Assembly: GCA_002405555.1 (NCBI GenBank)
Contig: DHMA01000097.1
Span: 20,330 to 35,715, forward strand
Direction of reading: 5' to 3'
Source of the DNA: Opitutia bacterium UBA4654
GTDB taxonomy: Bacteria; Verrucomicrobiota; Verrucomicrobiia; Opitutales; Intestinicryptomonadaceae
DNA length: 15,386 bases
Every line of letters begins with the position of its first letter. Positions within the stretch are counted from its first letter, which is position 1. A program made the translations under genes and the position numbers. The notes under the pieces were generated by a model. That model saw only the letters and a program-made list of their open reading frames with translations, was not told the origin of the DNA and searched no databases. Positions 1-6,662 of the stretch are shown piece after piece.

Positions 1-930
1 GGCAGAGGCCCCGCTTGGGCGAACTCGCTCTTCGAAGACAACGCAGAATTCGGCTACGGCTTCCGCATTTCCCTCGACAAGAAAGAGGAAATGGCGAAGG
101 AACTCGTAAAGAAGTTCGCCTCCAAGCTCGGCGACGACCTCGTTAAGGACATTCTCGAAGCAGACCAGTCCACGGAAGCGGGCATTGCCGCGCAGCGCGA
201 AAGAGTCGCGGCGGTCAAGGAAAAGCTCGCGGGCGACAACTCCGCGGAAGCGCAGTCGCTGGCGGTTCTCTCCGACGACCTCGTCAAGAAGTCCGTCTGG
301 ATTCTCGGCGGCGACGGCTGGGCCTACGACATCGGCTACGGCGGTCTCGACCACGTTCTCGCAAGCGGCAAGAACGTCAACATCATGGTCATGGACACCG
401 AAGTTTACTCCAACACGGGCGGCCAGATGAGCAAGTCCACGCCTATCGGCGCGGTTGCGAAGTTCGCTTCGCAGGGCAAATCCACCCCGAAGAAAGACCT
501 CGGCATGCTCGCGGTCGACTACGGAAACGTGTATGTCGCCCAAATCGCAATCGGCGCGAACGACGCTCAGGCTATCAAGGCGTTCAACGAGGCAAACAGC
601 TATGAGGGTACTTCGCTGATTATTGCGTACTGCCACTGCATCTCGCACGGCTACAATCTCGTAAACGGTCCCGCCCAGCAAAAGGCGGCTGTCGATTCGG
701 GCTACTGGCCGCTGTACAGATACGACCCGCGCAAAATCGCGCTCGGCGAAAATCCCTTCAAGCTCGACTCGAAAGACCCGAAGATTCCCGTTGCGGACTA
801 CATGAAGGTCGAAAACCGCTTCAAGATGCTGCAAATGCAGAATCCCGAACGCGCGGCCATTCTCGATGCCGAAGCTCAGGAATTCGTAAACTTCCGCTGG
901 CAGAAATACAAATACCTCGCTAACAGATAG
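1..930 (+). CDS. nifJ: Pyruvate:ferredoxin (flavodoxin) oxidoreductase, C-terminal part
   Basis: The 3' end of a pyruvate:ferredoxin oxidoreductase, open at the left edge; 309 residues are visible of a protein usually near 1170-1200. The enzyme oxidatively decarboxylates pyruvate to acetyl-CoA and reduces ferredoxin, a cytoplasmic hallmark of anaerobic metabolism. Reading frame 1 is open from the first base and begins GRGPAWANSLFEDNAEFGYG, a conserved block of the family just before the thiamine-diphosphate domain. The TPP/Mg motif GDGWAYDIGYGG lies at visible residues 104-115, followed by MDTEVYSNTGGQ at about 131-142. The second Cys of AYCHCISHG (about residue 213) is the family position that supplies the last ligand of the proximal 4Fe-4S cluster. 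The first three cluster cysteines and the ferredoxin-like domain lie outside the window. The stop is TAG at 928-930, and a hairpin terminator follows within 60 bp, so nifJ is the last gene of its unit. Confidence 0.96.
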   Translation, partial: GRGPAWANSLFEDNAEFGYGFRISLDKKEEMAKELVKKFASKLGDDLVKDILEADQSTEAGIAAQRERVAAVKEKLAGDNSAEAQSLAVLSDDLVKKSVWILGGDGWAYDIGYGGLDHVLASGKNVNIMVMDTEVYSNTGGQMSKSTPIGAVAKFASQGKSTPKKDLGMLAVDYGNVYVAQIAIGANDAQAIKAFNEANSYEGTSLIIAYCHCISHGYNLVNGPAQQKAAVDSGYWPLYRYDPRKIALGENPFKLDSKDPKIPVADYMKVENRFKMLQMQNPERAAILDAEAQEFVNFRWQKYKYLANR

Positions 931-943
931 CGGGAACCTGCGG

Positions 944-968
944 GACTTGTTTGGTGCACAGACAAGTC
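944..968 (+). other. Inverted repeat in the nifJ 3' UTR
   Basis: GACTTGT (944-950) and ACAAGTC (962-968) form a 7-bp perfect stem with an 11-base loop, directly before the main terminator hairpin. It could add stability to the 3' end of nifJ mRNA; no function can be assigned. Confidence 0.4.
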
Positions 969-976
969 TTGCTCGA

Positions 977-1020
977 AAAACAAAAGGGGGCAGTACGAAA
1001 GTACAGCCCCCTTTCGTTTT
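977..1020 (+). terminator. Rho-independent terminator after nifJ
   Basis: GGGGGC (986-991) pairs with GCCCCC (1006-1011). Inside, after one A-A mismatch, GTAC pairs with GTAC around a GAAA (GNRA) tetraloop at 997-1000. An A-rich run precedes the stem and TTTCGTTTT follows it (1012-1020), so the structure could also work for minus-strand transcription. It ends the nifJ transcript 56 bp after the stop codon. Confidence 0.88.
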
Positions 1021-1290
1021 CTCCGCGAGCCTCGCCTGTGCGCCAAACCGTTCCCCGCAGAACCCCGCTGGGAAGTGTGCGGATTGCCGAGAGGGTTTTT
1101 ATTTTTGGGCGCGATGTTATCGCGCGAAGTAGATTTTGATTTTTGGTTTTTAGGGTGCCTGTCGGAGTGAAGTTGGGAGCTGGGAAGACTATTTTTAGGG
1201 TTTATTTTTAGGATACCTCGCGGGAGAAGTTTGGTTGCGTGAGTTTTCGGTTTTATTTTTTCTCGAAGAGTCTTCTATTTCTTTTATTTA
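1021..1290. other. Gene-free AT-richer stretch between nifJ and the beta-helix gene
   Basis: No credible coding region is visible. From about 1090 the composition becomes clearly richer in A and T than the flanking genes, with T-rich runs. It contains a perfect hairpin GCGCGAT-GTT-ATCGCGC at 1109-1125 and a 10-base direct repeat, TATTTTTAGG, near 1190 and 1203. A purine-rich GGGAGAAG at 1222-1229 sits 12 bases before an in-frame GTG at 1239, but the peptide that would result does not look like a natural N-terminus. Confidence 0.5.
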
Positions 1291-1319
1291 TTGACTCCAT
1301 ATTGTGTTGGTTTTATTTA
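1291..1319 (+). promoter_or_regulatory. Candidate promoter of the beta-helix gene, possibly leaderless
   Basis: TTGACT at 1291-1296 (5 of 6 to the sigma-70 -35 box) and TATTTA at 1314-1319 (weaker -10, 3 of 6) are separated by 17 bases. Only six bases lie between the -10 box and ATG 1326, so transcription would start at or next to the A of the start codon. This fits the absence of a Shine-Dalgarno sequence. The AT-rich background lowers specificity. Confidence 0.4.
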
Positions 1320-1325
1320 TTTTTC

Positions 1326-2423
1326 ATGTTCAGGTTGTTAGTTGTTTACTTTCTTTTAATTGGCTCGCTTTTTGCTTCTGGCGACGTTTTCAATGTGCGC
1401 GATTTCGGGGCTATTGGCGACGGCTCGGTTTCCGACACTGCCGCGATTCAAAGAGCCATTGACGCCGCCGCAAAGGTCAAGGGCACTGTTATTTTTCCCG
1501 ACGGCAAATACCGTTGCGCGGGGCTGAAAACTTATCCCGACATAAAGTTGAAAGGCGAGCCGAAGTGGGGTTATTCAACTTCCCACGGCGCGAACTTGAT
1601 TCTCGACGACTATTCCGCAGAGTGTCTCATCGACATCACCGATTCCCGAAACATTCACATTTCGGGGCTTAATCTCAACGCCTCCCGCAAGCCGAACTCG
1701 AAAACCCACGGAATCATGTTCGACAAAAAGGGCAAGCCGCGCAATTCCGACACCGACACCGTAACAATCGAAGACTGCAAAATCCGCGGCTTTTCCGGAC
1801 ACGGCGTCTATCTGCGCGGCGTATTTGTTCTGATTATGCGCCGCTGCATGGTAAACAAAAATCTCGGCAGCGGCGTAGAGTGCAGTGGCTGCGATTTTTA
1901 TGTCATAGACAACGTATTCGGCGCGAACGGCAAGTACGGCTTCGGCGGGCGCGTGTCTTCGGGCATGTTCACGCACAACCGCGTTGAATGGAACGAGTCT
2001 TACGGACTCTATCTCGGCAGGGGCGGCAACTACTGGAACATTGTCGGCAACCAGTTCGACCACAACCACGGCGCGGGCGTTTTTATTGACGGCGTGTGGT
2101 CGGTCGCAATCAACGGAAACGCGTTCCGCCGCAACGGCAGAAATTCGGCAAAGCTATTCGAGGGCGAAAATTCGGCGAATTTATTGGTAAGGTCGAAGGG
2201 TGTTTCCGTAGCGGGCAACACCTTTATGGCGGGGCACACCGACGGCAAAAAAGACTACTACACGCCGCGTTTCGGCATTCTTTTTGCCGATTCGGAATCT
2301 TGCGCGGCAATCGCAAACACGATGCACCACGGCTACACGGAAGCTCCCGTAAAGACGATAGGCAAATTCGAGAACTGCGAAGTCAAAGACAATCCGCACT
2401 CGCCGCACCCGCAAAACTACTGA
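1326..2423 (+). CDS. Secreted right-handed beta-helix protein (pectate-lyase-3 / tailspike-like fold)
   Basis: Predicted secreted 365-residue parallel beta-helix protein, probably acting on or binding a polysaccharide. ATG 1326 is chosen because it gives a clean signal peptide (MFRLLVVYFLLIGSLFAS, cleavage near residues 17-19). An in-frame GTG at 1239 would put 29 bulky hydrophobic residues before it. Residues 22-62, with VRDFGAIGDG, the spaced SDTAAIQRAID and VIFPDGKY, form the N-terminal signature of the Pectate_lyase_3 / glycoside-hydrolase-28-like beta-helix families. Repeated rungs follow, with N-x-F or N-x-V turns and GxGV(Y/F) strands (for example HGVYLRG, SGVECSG, YGLYLGRGG, AGVFIDG). 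Similar helices occur in polygalacturonases, alginate and pectate lyases, epimerases and phage tailspikes. Catalytic residues cannot be assigned by eye, so substrate and reaction are unknown. It stands alone between two terminators. Confidence 0.85.
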   Translation: MFRLLVVYFLLIGSLFASGDVFNVRDFGAIGDGSVSDTAAIQRAIDAAAKVKGTVIFPDGKYRCAGLKTYPDIKLKGEPKWGYSTSHGANLILDDYSAECLIDITDSRNIHISGLNLNASRKPNSKTHGIMFDKKGKPRNSDTDTVTIEDCKIRGFSGHGVYLRGVFVLIMRRCMVNKNLGSGVECSGCDFYVIDNVFGANGKYGFGGRVSSGMFTHNRVEWNESYGLYLGRGGNYWNIVGNQFDHNHGAGVFIDGVWSVAINGNAFRRNGRNSAKLFEGENSANLLVRSKGVSVAGNTFMAGHTDGKKDYYTPRFGILFADSESCAAIANTMHHGYTEAPVKTIGKFENCEVKDNPHSPHPQNY

Positions 2424-2436
2424 TTCTGAATGGGCG

Positions 2437-2470
2437 AAAAAAAACCGCAAGGCTGTATGCTTTGCGGTTT
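2437..2470 (-). terminator. Rho-independent terminator of the ROK kinase-gmhA operon
   Basis: Read on the minus strand, AAACCGCAAAG (2470-2460) pairs with CTTGCGGTTT (2451-2442), with one bulged base and an 8-base loop. It runs straight into eight T residues (2444-2437). It lies 45 bp beyond the gmhA stop. The same stem, with a short T run on the plus strand, may also stop the convergent beta-helix transcript. Confidence 0.82.
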
Positions 2471-2514
2471 GCGGAAAGGGTTGCGCGGGCGTTTGCAAGA
2501 GGCAATCACGACGA

Positions 2515-3078
2515 TTATCCCGCGGTTTCCTGAACGAGGATATGGATTACTTTGATATGGATTTCCTGAACGCGGTCGGAGTATTCCGACATCGGCGCGC
2601 GGATTTCTATATCGGCGAGTTTTGCGAGCTCGCCGCCGCCTTTTCCCGTGAGAGCCACCACGGTTATTCCCATTTCCCGCGCGGTTTTTGCCGCCTCTAT
2701 AACGTTTTTCGAATTTCCGCTCGTGCTAAGCGCAAGCAGGACGTCGCCTTTTTTGCCGACTCCCTCGACGTATCTTGAAAACACGATGTCGGGCGAGAAG
2801 TCGTTTACGGTGCATGTAAGATACGCGGGGTCGTTGATTGCGATTGCGGGGAATGGTTGGCGGTTTTTTCTGAACCGCGCGGTGAGTTCCTCCGCAAAGT
2901 GCGTGGCGTCGCACAGCGAGCCTCCGTTGCCGCAGGCGAGTATTTTATTGCCGCCGTCAAGCGCCGTTTTCATCGCCTTTGCCGCGCTTTCGATTGCGTC
3001 GATTGTCGCGGGGTTGGATACGAATTTGTCGAGCGCGTTTTGCGCCTCTTTTAGCGAATTTACGATGTCCTCTCTCAT
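2515..3078 (-). CDS. gmhA: Phosphoheptose isomerase (sedoheptulose 7-phosphate isomerase, SIS domain)
   Basis: A 187-residue cytoplasmic SIS-domain protein of normal GmhA length. GmhA converts sedoheptulose 7-phosphate to D-glycero-D-manno-heptose 7-phosphate, the first step towards ADP/GDP-heptose for LPS core or glycan synthesis. Visible features are the phosphate-binding GNGGS (50-54), H60 and E64 in DATHFAEEL, the STSGNS loop (119-124), and D168/Q171/H179 in SDRVQEIHIKVIHIL. These match the E. coli GmhA active-site positions H61, E65, Q172 and H180 with a one-residue shift. ATG 3078 is preferred over one 12 codons upstream because GGAG lies 8 bases before it and the kinase stop precedes it by one base (TAA-A-ATG), implying translational coupling. 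The partner is a ROK kinase rather than the usual HldE-type heptose kinase, so a related sugar-phosphate SIS role cannot be excluded. Confidence 0.87.
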   Translation of the reverse strand: MREDIVNSLKEAQNALDKFVSNPATIDAIESAAKAMKTALDGGNKILACGNGGSLCDATHFAEELTARFRKNRQPFPAIAINDPAYLTCTVNDFSPDIVFSRYVEGVGKKGDVLLALSTSGNSKNVIEAAKTAREMGITVVALTGKGGGELAKLADIEIRAPMSEYSDRVQEIHIKVIHILVQETAG

Positions 3079-3079
3079 T

Positions 3080-4060
3080 TTATTTCTCCGATTGCAAAAT
3101 TCCGTTTGCCGCAACCGACACCGCCGCGATGTCGCCTATCGACTCGCCGAGAAGCGCGGGCACAACTTTGCATTTTCTTGCGGCGTTCGGCAAAGCCTCG
3201 GCGTCTATGATTTTCTGCATTTCCCTGCGTATAAGGTTTTCGGAACGGGCGAAAATACTGCCGATTACTATTGTCTGCGGGTTCAGAATGTCGATTAGGA
3301 TAGAGATTCCGAAGCCCAGTTTCCTCGCCGAAATTTTATACACTTCGATTGCCGTCGGGTCTCCCGCGTCGGCGGCTGCGGCTATGTTTTTTGCGCTCAC
3401 CGAGTCCAATTCGGCGGGCGACGCGCAGAATGCGCACGGTTTGCCCTGCTGGAAAAGTTCCGCCGCCTTTGCCCTGCCGAGCTGGGCGATTCCCGAACCG
3501 CTGCAAAAGCCCTCGAACGACCCCGCCTTTGCGTAGCCCACAGGCCCGAATTCCGACAGTCTGACATGCCCGACCTCTCCCGCGTTGTCGTTTGTGCCCG
3601 CGTAGAGTTTGCCGTCGAGGATAAGCCCCGCGCCAAGCCCCGTGCCGAAGGTCATAAATACCATGTTTTTAGAGCCTTTGCCCGCGCCGTAGAGCCATTC
3701 GGCGAGGGCGCACGCGTTGGCGTCGTTTTGGAGGAATGTAGGCACGCCGAGTCTGCGGCGGACGATTTCGGTAATTTTCACGTTGTCCCAGCCGACGAGG
3801 TTCGGGGGCGACATTATCACCCCGCGCGAGCTGTCGAGCGGCCCGCCGCAGCTTATGCCGACCGCCGAAACGCTCTTGGCGCGGGCTGCCGTCTTTTCGG
3901 CGGTTTCGAGGATTTTTTCAATCGTCGCCTCCGGATTGCCGACAATCGTCGGAAAGGACTTTTTTTCGAATATTTCGGGCGTTCCGCCGTCGGCGCGTTC
4001 GCGGGCGGCAACCACGGCGCATTTTGTTCCGCCGATGTCGATTCCTATAAATTGTCTCAT
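3080..4060 (-). CDS. ROK-family sugar kinase, zinc-site-less type
   Basis: A 326-residue ROK (repressor, ORF, kinase) family protein without an N-terminal helix-turn-helix, hence a kinase rather than a repressor. It should phosphorylate a hexose or amino sugar with ATP. Residues 5-13 (IGIDIGGTK) form the phosphate-1 loop. QND (111-113) carries the presumed catalytic Asp113, FGTGLGAGLI (138-147) is the second phosphate loop, and GEVGH (161-165) holds the sugar-contacting Glu and His. The CxCGxxGCxE zinc motif that normally follows is replaced at about 173-183 by V-G-Y...S-F-E, with all three cysteines lost. ROK kinases lacking zinc are known, for example N-acetylmannosamine kinase of Fusobacterium. 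Start: AAGGA lies 5 bases before ATG 4060. It is the first gene of a two-gene operon with gmhA, preceded by a LacI-type operator. The substrate is unknown. Confidence 0.85.
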   Translation of the reverse strand: MRQFIGIDIGGTKCAVVAARERADGGTPEIFEKKSFPTIVGNPEATIEKILETAEKTAARAKSVSAVGISCGGPLDSSRGVIMSPPNLVGWDNVKITEIVRRRLGVPTFLQNDANACALAEWLYGAGKGSKNMVFMTFGTGLGAGLILDGKLYAGTNDNAGEVGHVRLSEFGPVGYAKAGSFEGFCSGSGIAQLGRAKAAELFQQGKPCAFCASPAELDSVSAKNIAAAADAGDPTAIEVYKISARKLGFGISILIDILNPQTIVIGSIFARSENLIRREMQKIIDAEALPNAARKCKVVPALLGESIGDIAAVSVAANGILQSEK

Positions 4061-4074
4061 AAAATTCCTTTTAG

Positions 4075-4086
4075 TTTAACGTTTAA
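4075..4086. promoter_or_regulatory. LacI-family operator candidate
   Basis: TTTAACGTTTAA pairs at 10 of 12 positions around a central CpG, the hallmark of LacI/GalR-family operators. It lies 14 bases upstream of the ROK kinase ATG, just downstream of the proposed -10 box, where a bound repressor would block initiation or early elongation. The adjacent minus-strand gene at 4145-5161 encodes a LacI-family regulator. No second copy was found upstream of the regulator itself. Confidence 0.6.
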
Positions 4087-4091
4087 GTAGG

Positions 4092-4120
4092 AGCTTAGGA
4101 GCTTCATTTCTTGGGGTCAA
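4092..4120 (-). promoter_or_regulatory. Candidate promoter of the ROK kinase-gmhA operon
   Basis: On the minus strand TTGACC (4120-4115) and TAAGCT (4097-4092) are spaced by 17 bases. The -35 is good, the -10 weak. The predicted start falls at the upstream edge of the LacI-type operator. A tandem 8-base repeat TAGGAGCT (4088-4095, 4096-4103 on the plus strand) overlaps the -10 region. Confidence 0.4.
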
Positions 4121-4122
4121 AC

Positions 4123-4146
4123 AAAAAAAAATTTCGGCAGGAAATT
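4123..4146 (-). terminator. Candidate terminator at the end of the LacI-family gene
   Basis: On the minus strand AATTTC (4146-4141) pairs with GAAATT (4135-4130) around a 5-base loop and continues into a run of T (to 4123). The stem is short and AT-rich and overlaps the regulator's stop codon. If active, it separates the regulator from the kinase promoter just downstream. Confidence 0.45.
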
Positions 4147-5161
4147 ACGAGCCGAGGGTCGAAGCGCGTTCGACGATGTCAACTTTTACGATTTCCGTTT
4201 TAGGCTCAGCAGAGGGAGAGGCTATGCGGCGCAGCACCGTTTCCGCGCCGACCGCCCCGATTTCCTCGCAATCGACATGCACCGTGGTAAGCGGCGGCGT
4301 GCAGCGGGTTGCAAGAACAGTGTCGTCGAAGCCGCAGAACGCGACGGCTTCGGGCACTTCAAAGCCCATCGACTGGGCGCGGCACATAAGCGATGTCGCC
4401 AAATCGTCGTTGCTTGCGAGCACCGCGGTTGGTCTGTCGGGCGATTCGAGCAGTTTTTGAAGTTCGTCGCCGCCCTCTTCGTTAGTCGCGAAATTGCGCA
4501 CGACTCTCGGCGCAAGCCCCGCGTTTTCGATAGCCGCAAGGTAGCCCTTAATGCGCATGTCGGTATTGAAGTCGGAATTGTCGTAGGCGAGGTAGGCGAT
4601 TTTTTTGTGTCCCTGCGCGGCGAGCCGTTCGACGAGTTTCCGCGTTGCGGAAAGCCCGTCGGTATAGATTGAGTCTATTCCCGCGTAGAAAGAGTCGAGC
4701 ATGAGCATGGGAAGCCCGCAGTTTTTAAGCGACTCCGCCGCGCCGTCGGGAATGCGGCCGAGCGCCACGATTGCGTCCGCCTTTCCGCGCGACACGAAGC
4801 GCGGCTGCGCCCCCGCCTCCGCCACGTCCTGCGGAATTTCGGAAAGCAGGATTTCGTAGCCGAGCTCCGACAGGCGTTTCTGGAATCCGCAGGTCATCGT
4901 GAGGTAGTATTCGCTCTTGAAAATATCGACGTTCGGGCGGTAGAACACCAACGCCACCGTCTCCGACTTCCCCAAGCGCAGCGACCGCGCCGACGGGTTC
5001 ATTTTGTAGGAGTATTTTTTTACGATGTCCAAAATTTTGTCGCGTATTTCCTCGCCGAACAGCCCCTTGTTGTTGAGGACGTTCGAAACCGTCGTCGTGG
5101 AGCAGCCCGCGAGTTCGGCTATGAATTTGAGTGATACTTTTTTGTTGCGCGCCTCTTGCAT
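4145..5161 (-). CDS. LacI-family transcriptional regulator
   Basis: A 338-residue LacI/GalR-family DNA-binding protein, of normal length. Residues 8-31 (KVSLKFIAELAGCSTTTVSNVLNN) form the helix-turn-helix. NPSARSLRLGK (55-65) is the hinge that contacts the central CpG of the operator. From about residue 67 (ETVALVFYRP) a periplasmic-binding-protein-like sugar-sensing domain runs to the end, including the typical ASNDDLA and FCGFDDT blocks and PPLTTVHVDCEEIGAVGAE near the C-terminus. ATG 5161 is chosen because family members start close to the HTH; an in-frame GTG at 5203 would add 14 unrelated residues. Neither start has a clear ribosome-binding site. Its likely target is the operator at 4075-4086 upstream of the ROK kinase and gmhA, making it a local, sugar-responsive repressor. 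The effector is unknown. Confidence 0.9.
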   Translation of the reverse strand: MQEARNKKVSLKFIAELAGCSTTTVSNVLNNKGLFGEEIRDKILDIVKKYSYKMNPSARSLRLGKSETVALVFYRPNVDIFKSEYYLTMTCGFQKRLSELGYEILLSEIPQDVAEAGAQPRFVSRGKADAIVALGRIPDGAAESLKNCGLPMLMLDSFYAGIDSIYTDGLSATRKLVERLAAQGHKKIAYLAYDNSDFNTDMRIKGYLAAIENAGLAPRVVRNFATNEEGGDELQKLLESPDRPTAVLASNDDLATSLMCRAQSMGFEVPEAVAFCGFDDTVLATRCTPPLTTVHVDCEEIGAVGAETVLRRIASPSAEPKTEIVKVDIVERASTLGS

Positions 5162-5195
5162 TATGCCGCAATTTTCGCACGCGTCCGCCGCGCGT

Positions 5196-5327
5196 TCAAG
5201 CACAAAAAGACATTGCGTGCAGCGCCGCGACTATCCCCGCAAGAACGGCGATTATCAGCAGCCCCGCAAGCACGTTTTTGAGGCGCAGGCGGCGCGGTTT
5301 TGTGTCGGTATCTGTGCGCGTTTTCAT
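5196..5327 (-). CDS. Putative 43-residue single-span membrane peptide
   Basis: A short minus-strand reading frame from ATG 5327 to TGA 5196. It encodes a charged N-terminus (residues 1-18, rich in Thr, Asp, Lys and Arg) and one hydrophobic segment (NVLAGLLIIAVLAGIVAALH, about 18-37) ending in HAMSFCA. The basic residues before the span suggest an N-inside orientation. It lies 34 bases upstream of the LacI-family ATG on the same strand, and its start faces the divergent PtuA-like gene 63 bases away. No ribosome-binding site is evident. The well-formed transmembrane segment in an otherwise empty gap favours a real gene, but chance cannot be excluded at this size. No family was recognised. Confidence 0.4.
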   Translation of the reverse strand: MKTRTDTDTKPRRLRLKNVLAGLLIIAVLAGIVAALHAMSFCA

Positions 5328-5351
5328 ACGCTGAAAATCGGAAAAATTTAA

Positions 5352-5380
5352 TTGCCTTAAAGCGCGGGCGCGGCGATATT
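5352..5380 (+). promoter_or_regulatory. Candidate promoter of the ptuA-ptuB-nfo operon
   Basis: TTGCCT (5352-5357, 4 of 6) and GATATT (5375-5380, 4 of 6) are spaced by 17 bases, with the -10 box ten bases before ATG 5391. This is the only reasonable sigma-70-like pair seen in the 63-base divergent gap. It predicts a very short or absent 5' leader. Confidence 0.33.
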
Positions 5381-5390
5381 GAAGCAAGCG

Positions 5391-6662
5391 ATGAGAATTA
5401 AATACATGCACGTCGAAAATTTCAGGGGGCTCGTAGACGAACGCGTAGAGTTCGACGAATCCATGACCGTACTCGCGGGCGGAAACGGCGGGGGAAAGTC
5501 GTCGCTGTTGGAGGCGATTTCCATAATGCTTTCGTGGCTGCCCGCGGGGCTTCCGTCGGCGGAGCGCACTCCCATGAAGATACGGACTTCCGACATCACC
5601 GTGGGCAAAAGCTACTCGCGGCTCTCGATGATTCTCGGCGAGCGGCACAAACCCGACATCTCGCTTGCGCTCGTAAAACGCGCGAACCGCTCCGCGCCGA
5701 AAATCGACGGCAACATGGACGGCGCAAAAAAATACGCCTCCGACATGCGCGTCATGCTCGACTCTCCGCAGGGCGTCTCCGCCGACATACCCGTTTTCGT
5801 CCACTACGGCACGAAGCGCAACGGCCGTTCCGCGCCGCTTCCGATGCGCAACGCCGACCGCACGAGCGTCTACGCAAAGGCGTTCGACGCCGGGACGGAC
5901 TTCGGCAAATTCTCGCGCTGGATTTCGAAAGCGGTGCTCGACCGACGCCGCGAAATGGAGGACGCCGCCGCCCTTCCGCTCAAAGCCGCGAACAGGCGGC
6001 GCGAGGAAATCAACCTGAAATACGCGTCGGTTGCCGCCGTCAAACGCGCCCTCGCCGACTTCGGCGATTCGTACTGCGACTTTTCCGTAAAGGACGGCGC
6101 ACTGTTCTTGGGCTCGAAAAACGTCCCCGCCGCGAGCCTTTCCGACGGCGAAAAAACCGTAATCGCGCTCATCGCCGACATCGCCATGCGCATGGCGGTC
6201 GCCAACCCGCAGAAGAAAAACCCGCTCGACACCTCCGCTATCATTCTCGTCGACGAGCTTGACCTGCACCTACACCCCGACTGGCAGACGGCGATTGCCG
6301 AACGCCTGCCGCGCATTTTCACGAACGCGCAGTTCATAATTTCGTCGCACTCGCCGTCGATAATGTCGCTTGCGAAGAGCCTGTACAGAATCAGGGGAGA
6401 CGGCGGACAGTCGCGCCTCGAACGCATAGACTCGGCTTTCGGCAGAAGCCCCGCCGACCTGCTTTCGTCGGTGCTCAACGCCTCGCGCGAATCCACTACC
6501 GCCGCGAAAATCGCCAAGATGTACGAGTTTATCGACGAGGGCAAATACGCCGCCGCACGCGACATCATCAACGAGCTTGACAAACAGATTCCCGACGACC
6601 CCGAAGTCGTCCGCGCCGAATACCTCGTCCGCGCGTTGTCGGCAAGGAGCGGCGAAAAATGA
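5391..6662 (+). CDS. ptuA: Septu-type anti-phage ATPase, PtuA-like (SMC/RecF-type AAA)
   Basis: A 423-residue ABC/SMC-like ATPase. It starts MRIKYMHVENFRGLVDERVEF, the classic N-terminus of RecF/OLD/PtuA-like ATPases. Walker A is GGNGGGKSS (30-38), the ABC signature is SLSDGEKT (249-256), Walker B is IILVDELDLHLHP (284-296) and the H-loop is SSHSPS (318-323). The C-terminal ~70 residues are helical, without a fused nuclease or TOPRIM domain. Followed at a 4-base ATGA overlap by a TIGR02646-type HNH nuclease, it matches the Septu defence pair, in which PtuA is the nucleotide-binding sensor or scaffold that controls PtuB. The same pair also serves as the effector of some retrons, but no reverse transcriptase lies next to it here. 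ATG 5391 is preferred to an in-frame TTG at 5379; the ribosome-binding site is weak. Homology is recognised by motif and context only. Confidence 0.85.
   Translation: MRIKYMHVENFRGLVDERVEFDESMTVLAGGNGGGKSSLLEAISIMLSWLPAGLPSAERTPMKIRTSDITVGKSYSRLSMILGERHKPDISLALVKRANRSAPKIDGNMDGAKKYASDMRVMLDSPQGVSADIPVFVHYGTKRNGRSAPLPMRNADRTSVYAKAFDAGTDFGKFSRWISKAVLDRRREMEDAAALPLKAANRRREEINLKYASVAAVKRALADFGDSYCDFSVKDGALFLGSKNVPAASLSDGEKTVIALIADIAMRMAVANPQKKNPLDTSAIILVDELDLHLHPDWQTAIAERLPRIFTNAQFIISSHSPSIMSLAKSLYRIRGDGGQSRLERIDSAFGRSPADLLSSVLNASRESTTAAKIAKMYEFIDEGKYAAARDIINELDKQIPDDPEVVRAEYLVRALSARSGEK

Noticed and set aside
1239..1325. N-terminal extension of the beta-helix protein from GTG 1239
   Set aside because: It would add 29 highly hydrophobic residues before a complete signal peptide, and the purine-rich site is 12 bases away; ATG 1326 gives a normal exported protein.
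4088..4103. Tandem TAGGAGCT repeat as a ribosome-binding site or mobile-element scar
   Set aside because: It is read on the plus strand, where no gene starts nearby; on the minus strand it overlaps the proposed -10 region and is more likely incidental.
5203..5391. Retron reverse transcriptase or msr/msd RNA next to the PtuA-PtuB pair
   Set aside because: No YxDD-type protein and no long structured RNA in the 190-base gap; the neighbours are a LacI regulator and nfo.
5328..6269. Long minus-strand open frame antisense to ptuA
   Set aside because: A GC-rich shadow with Arg/Val-rich low-information sequence; only its last 43 codons beyond the ptuA region form a plausible peptide, listed separately.
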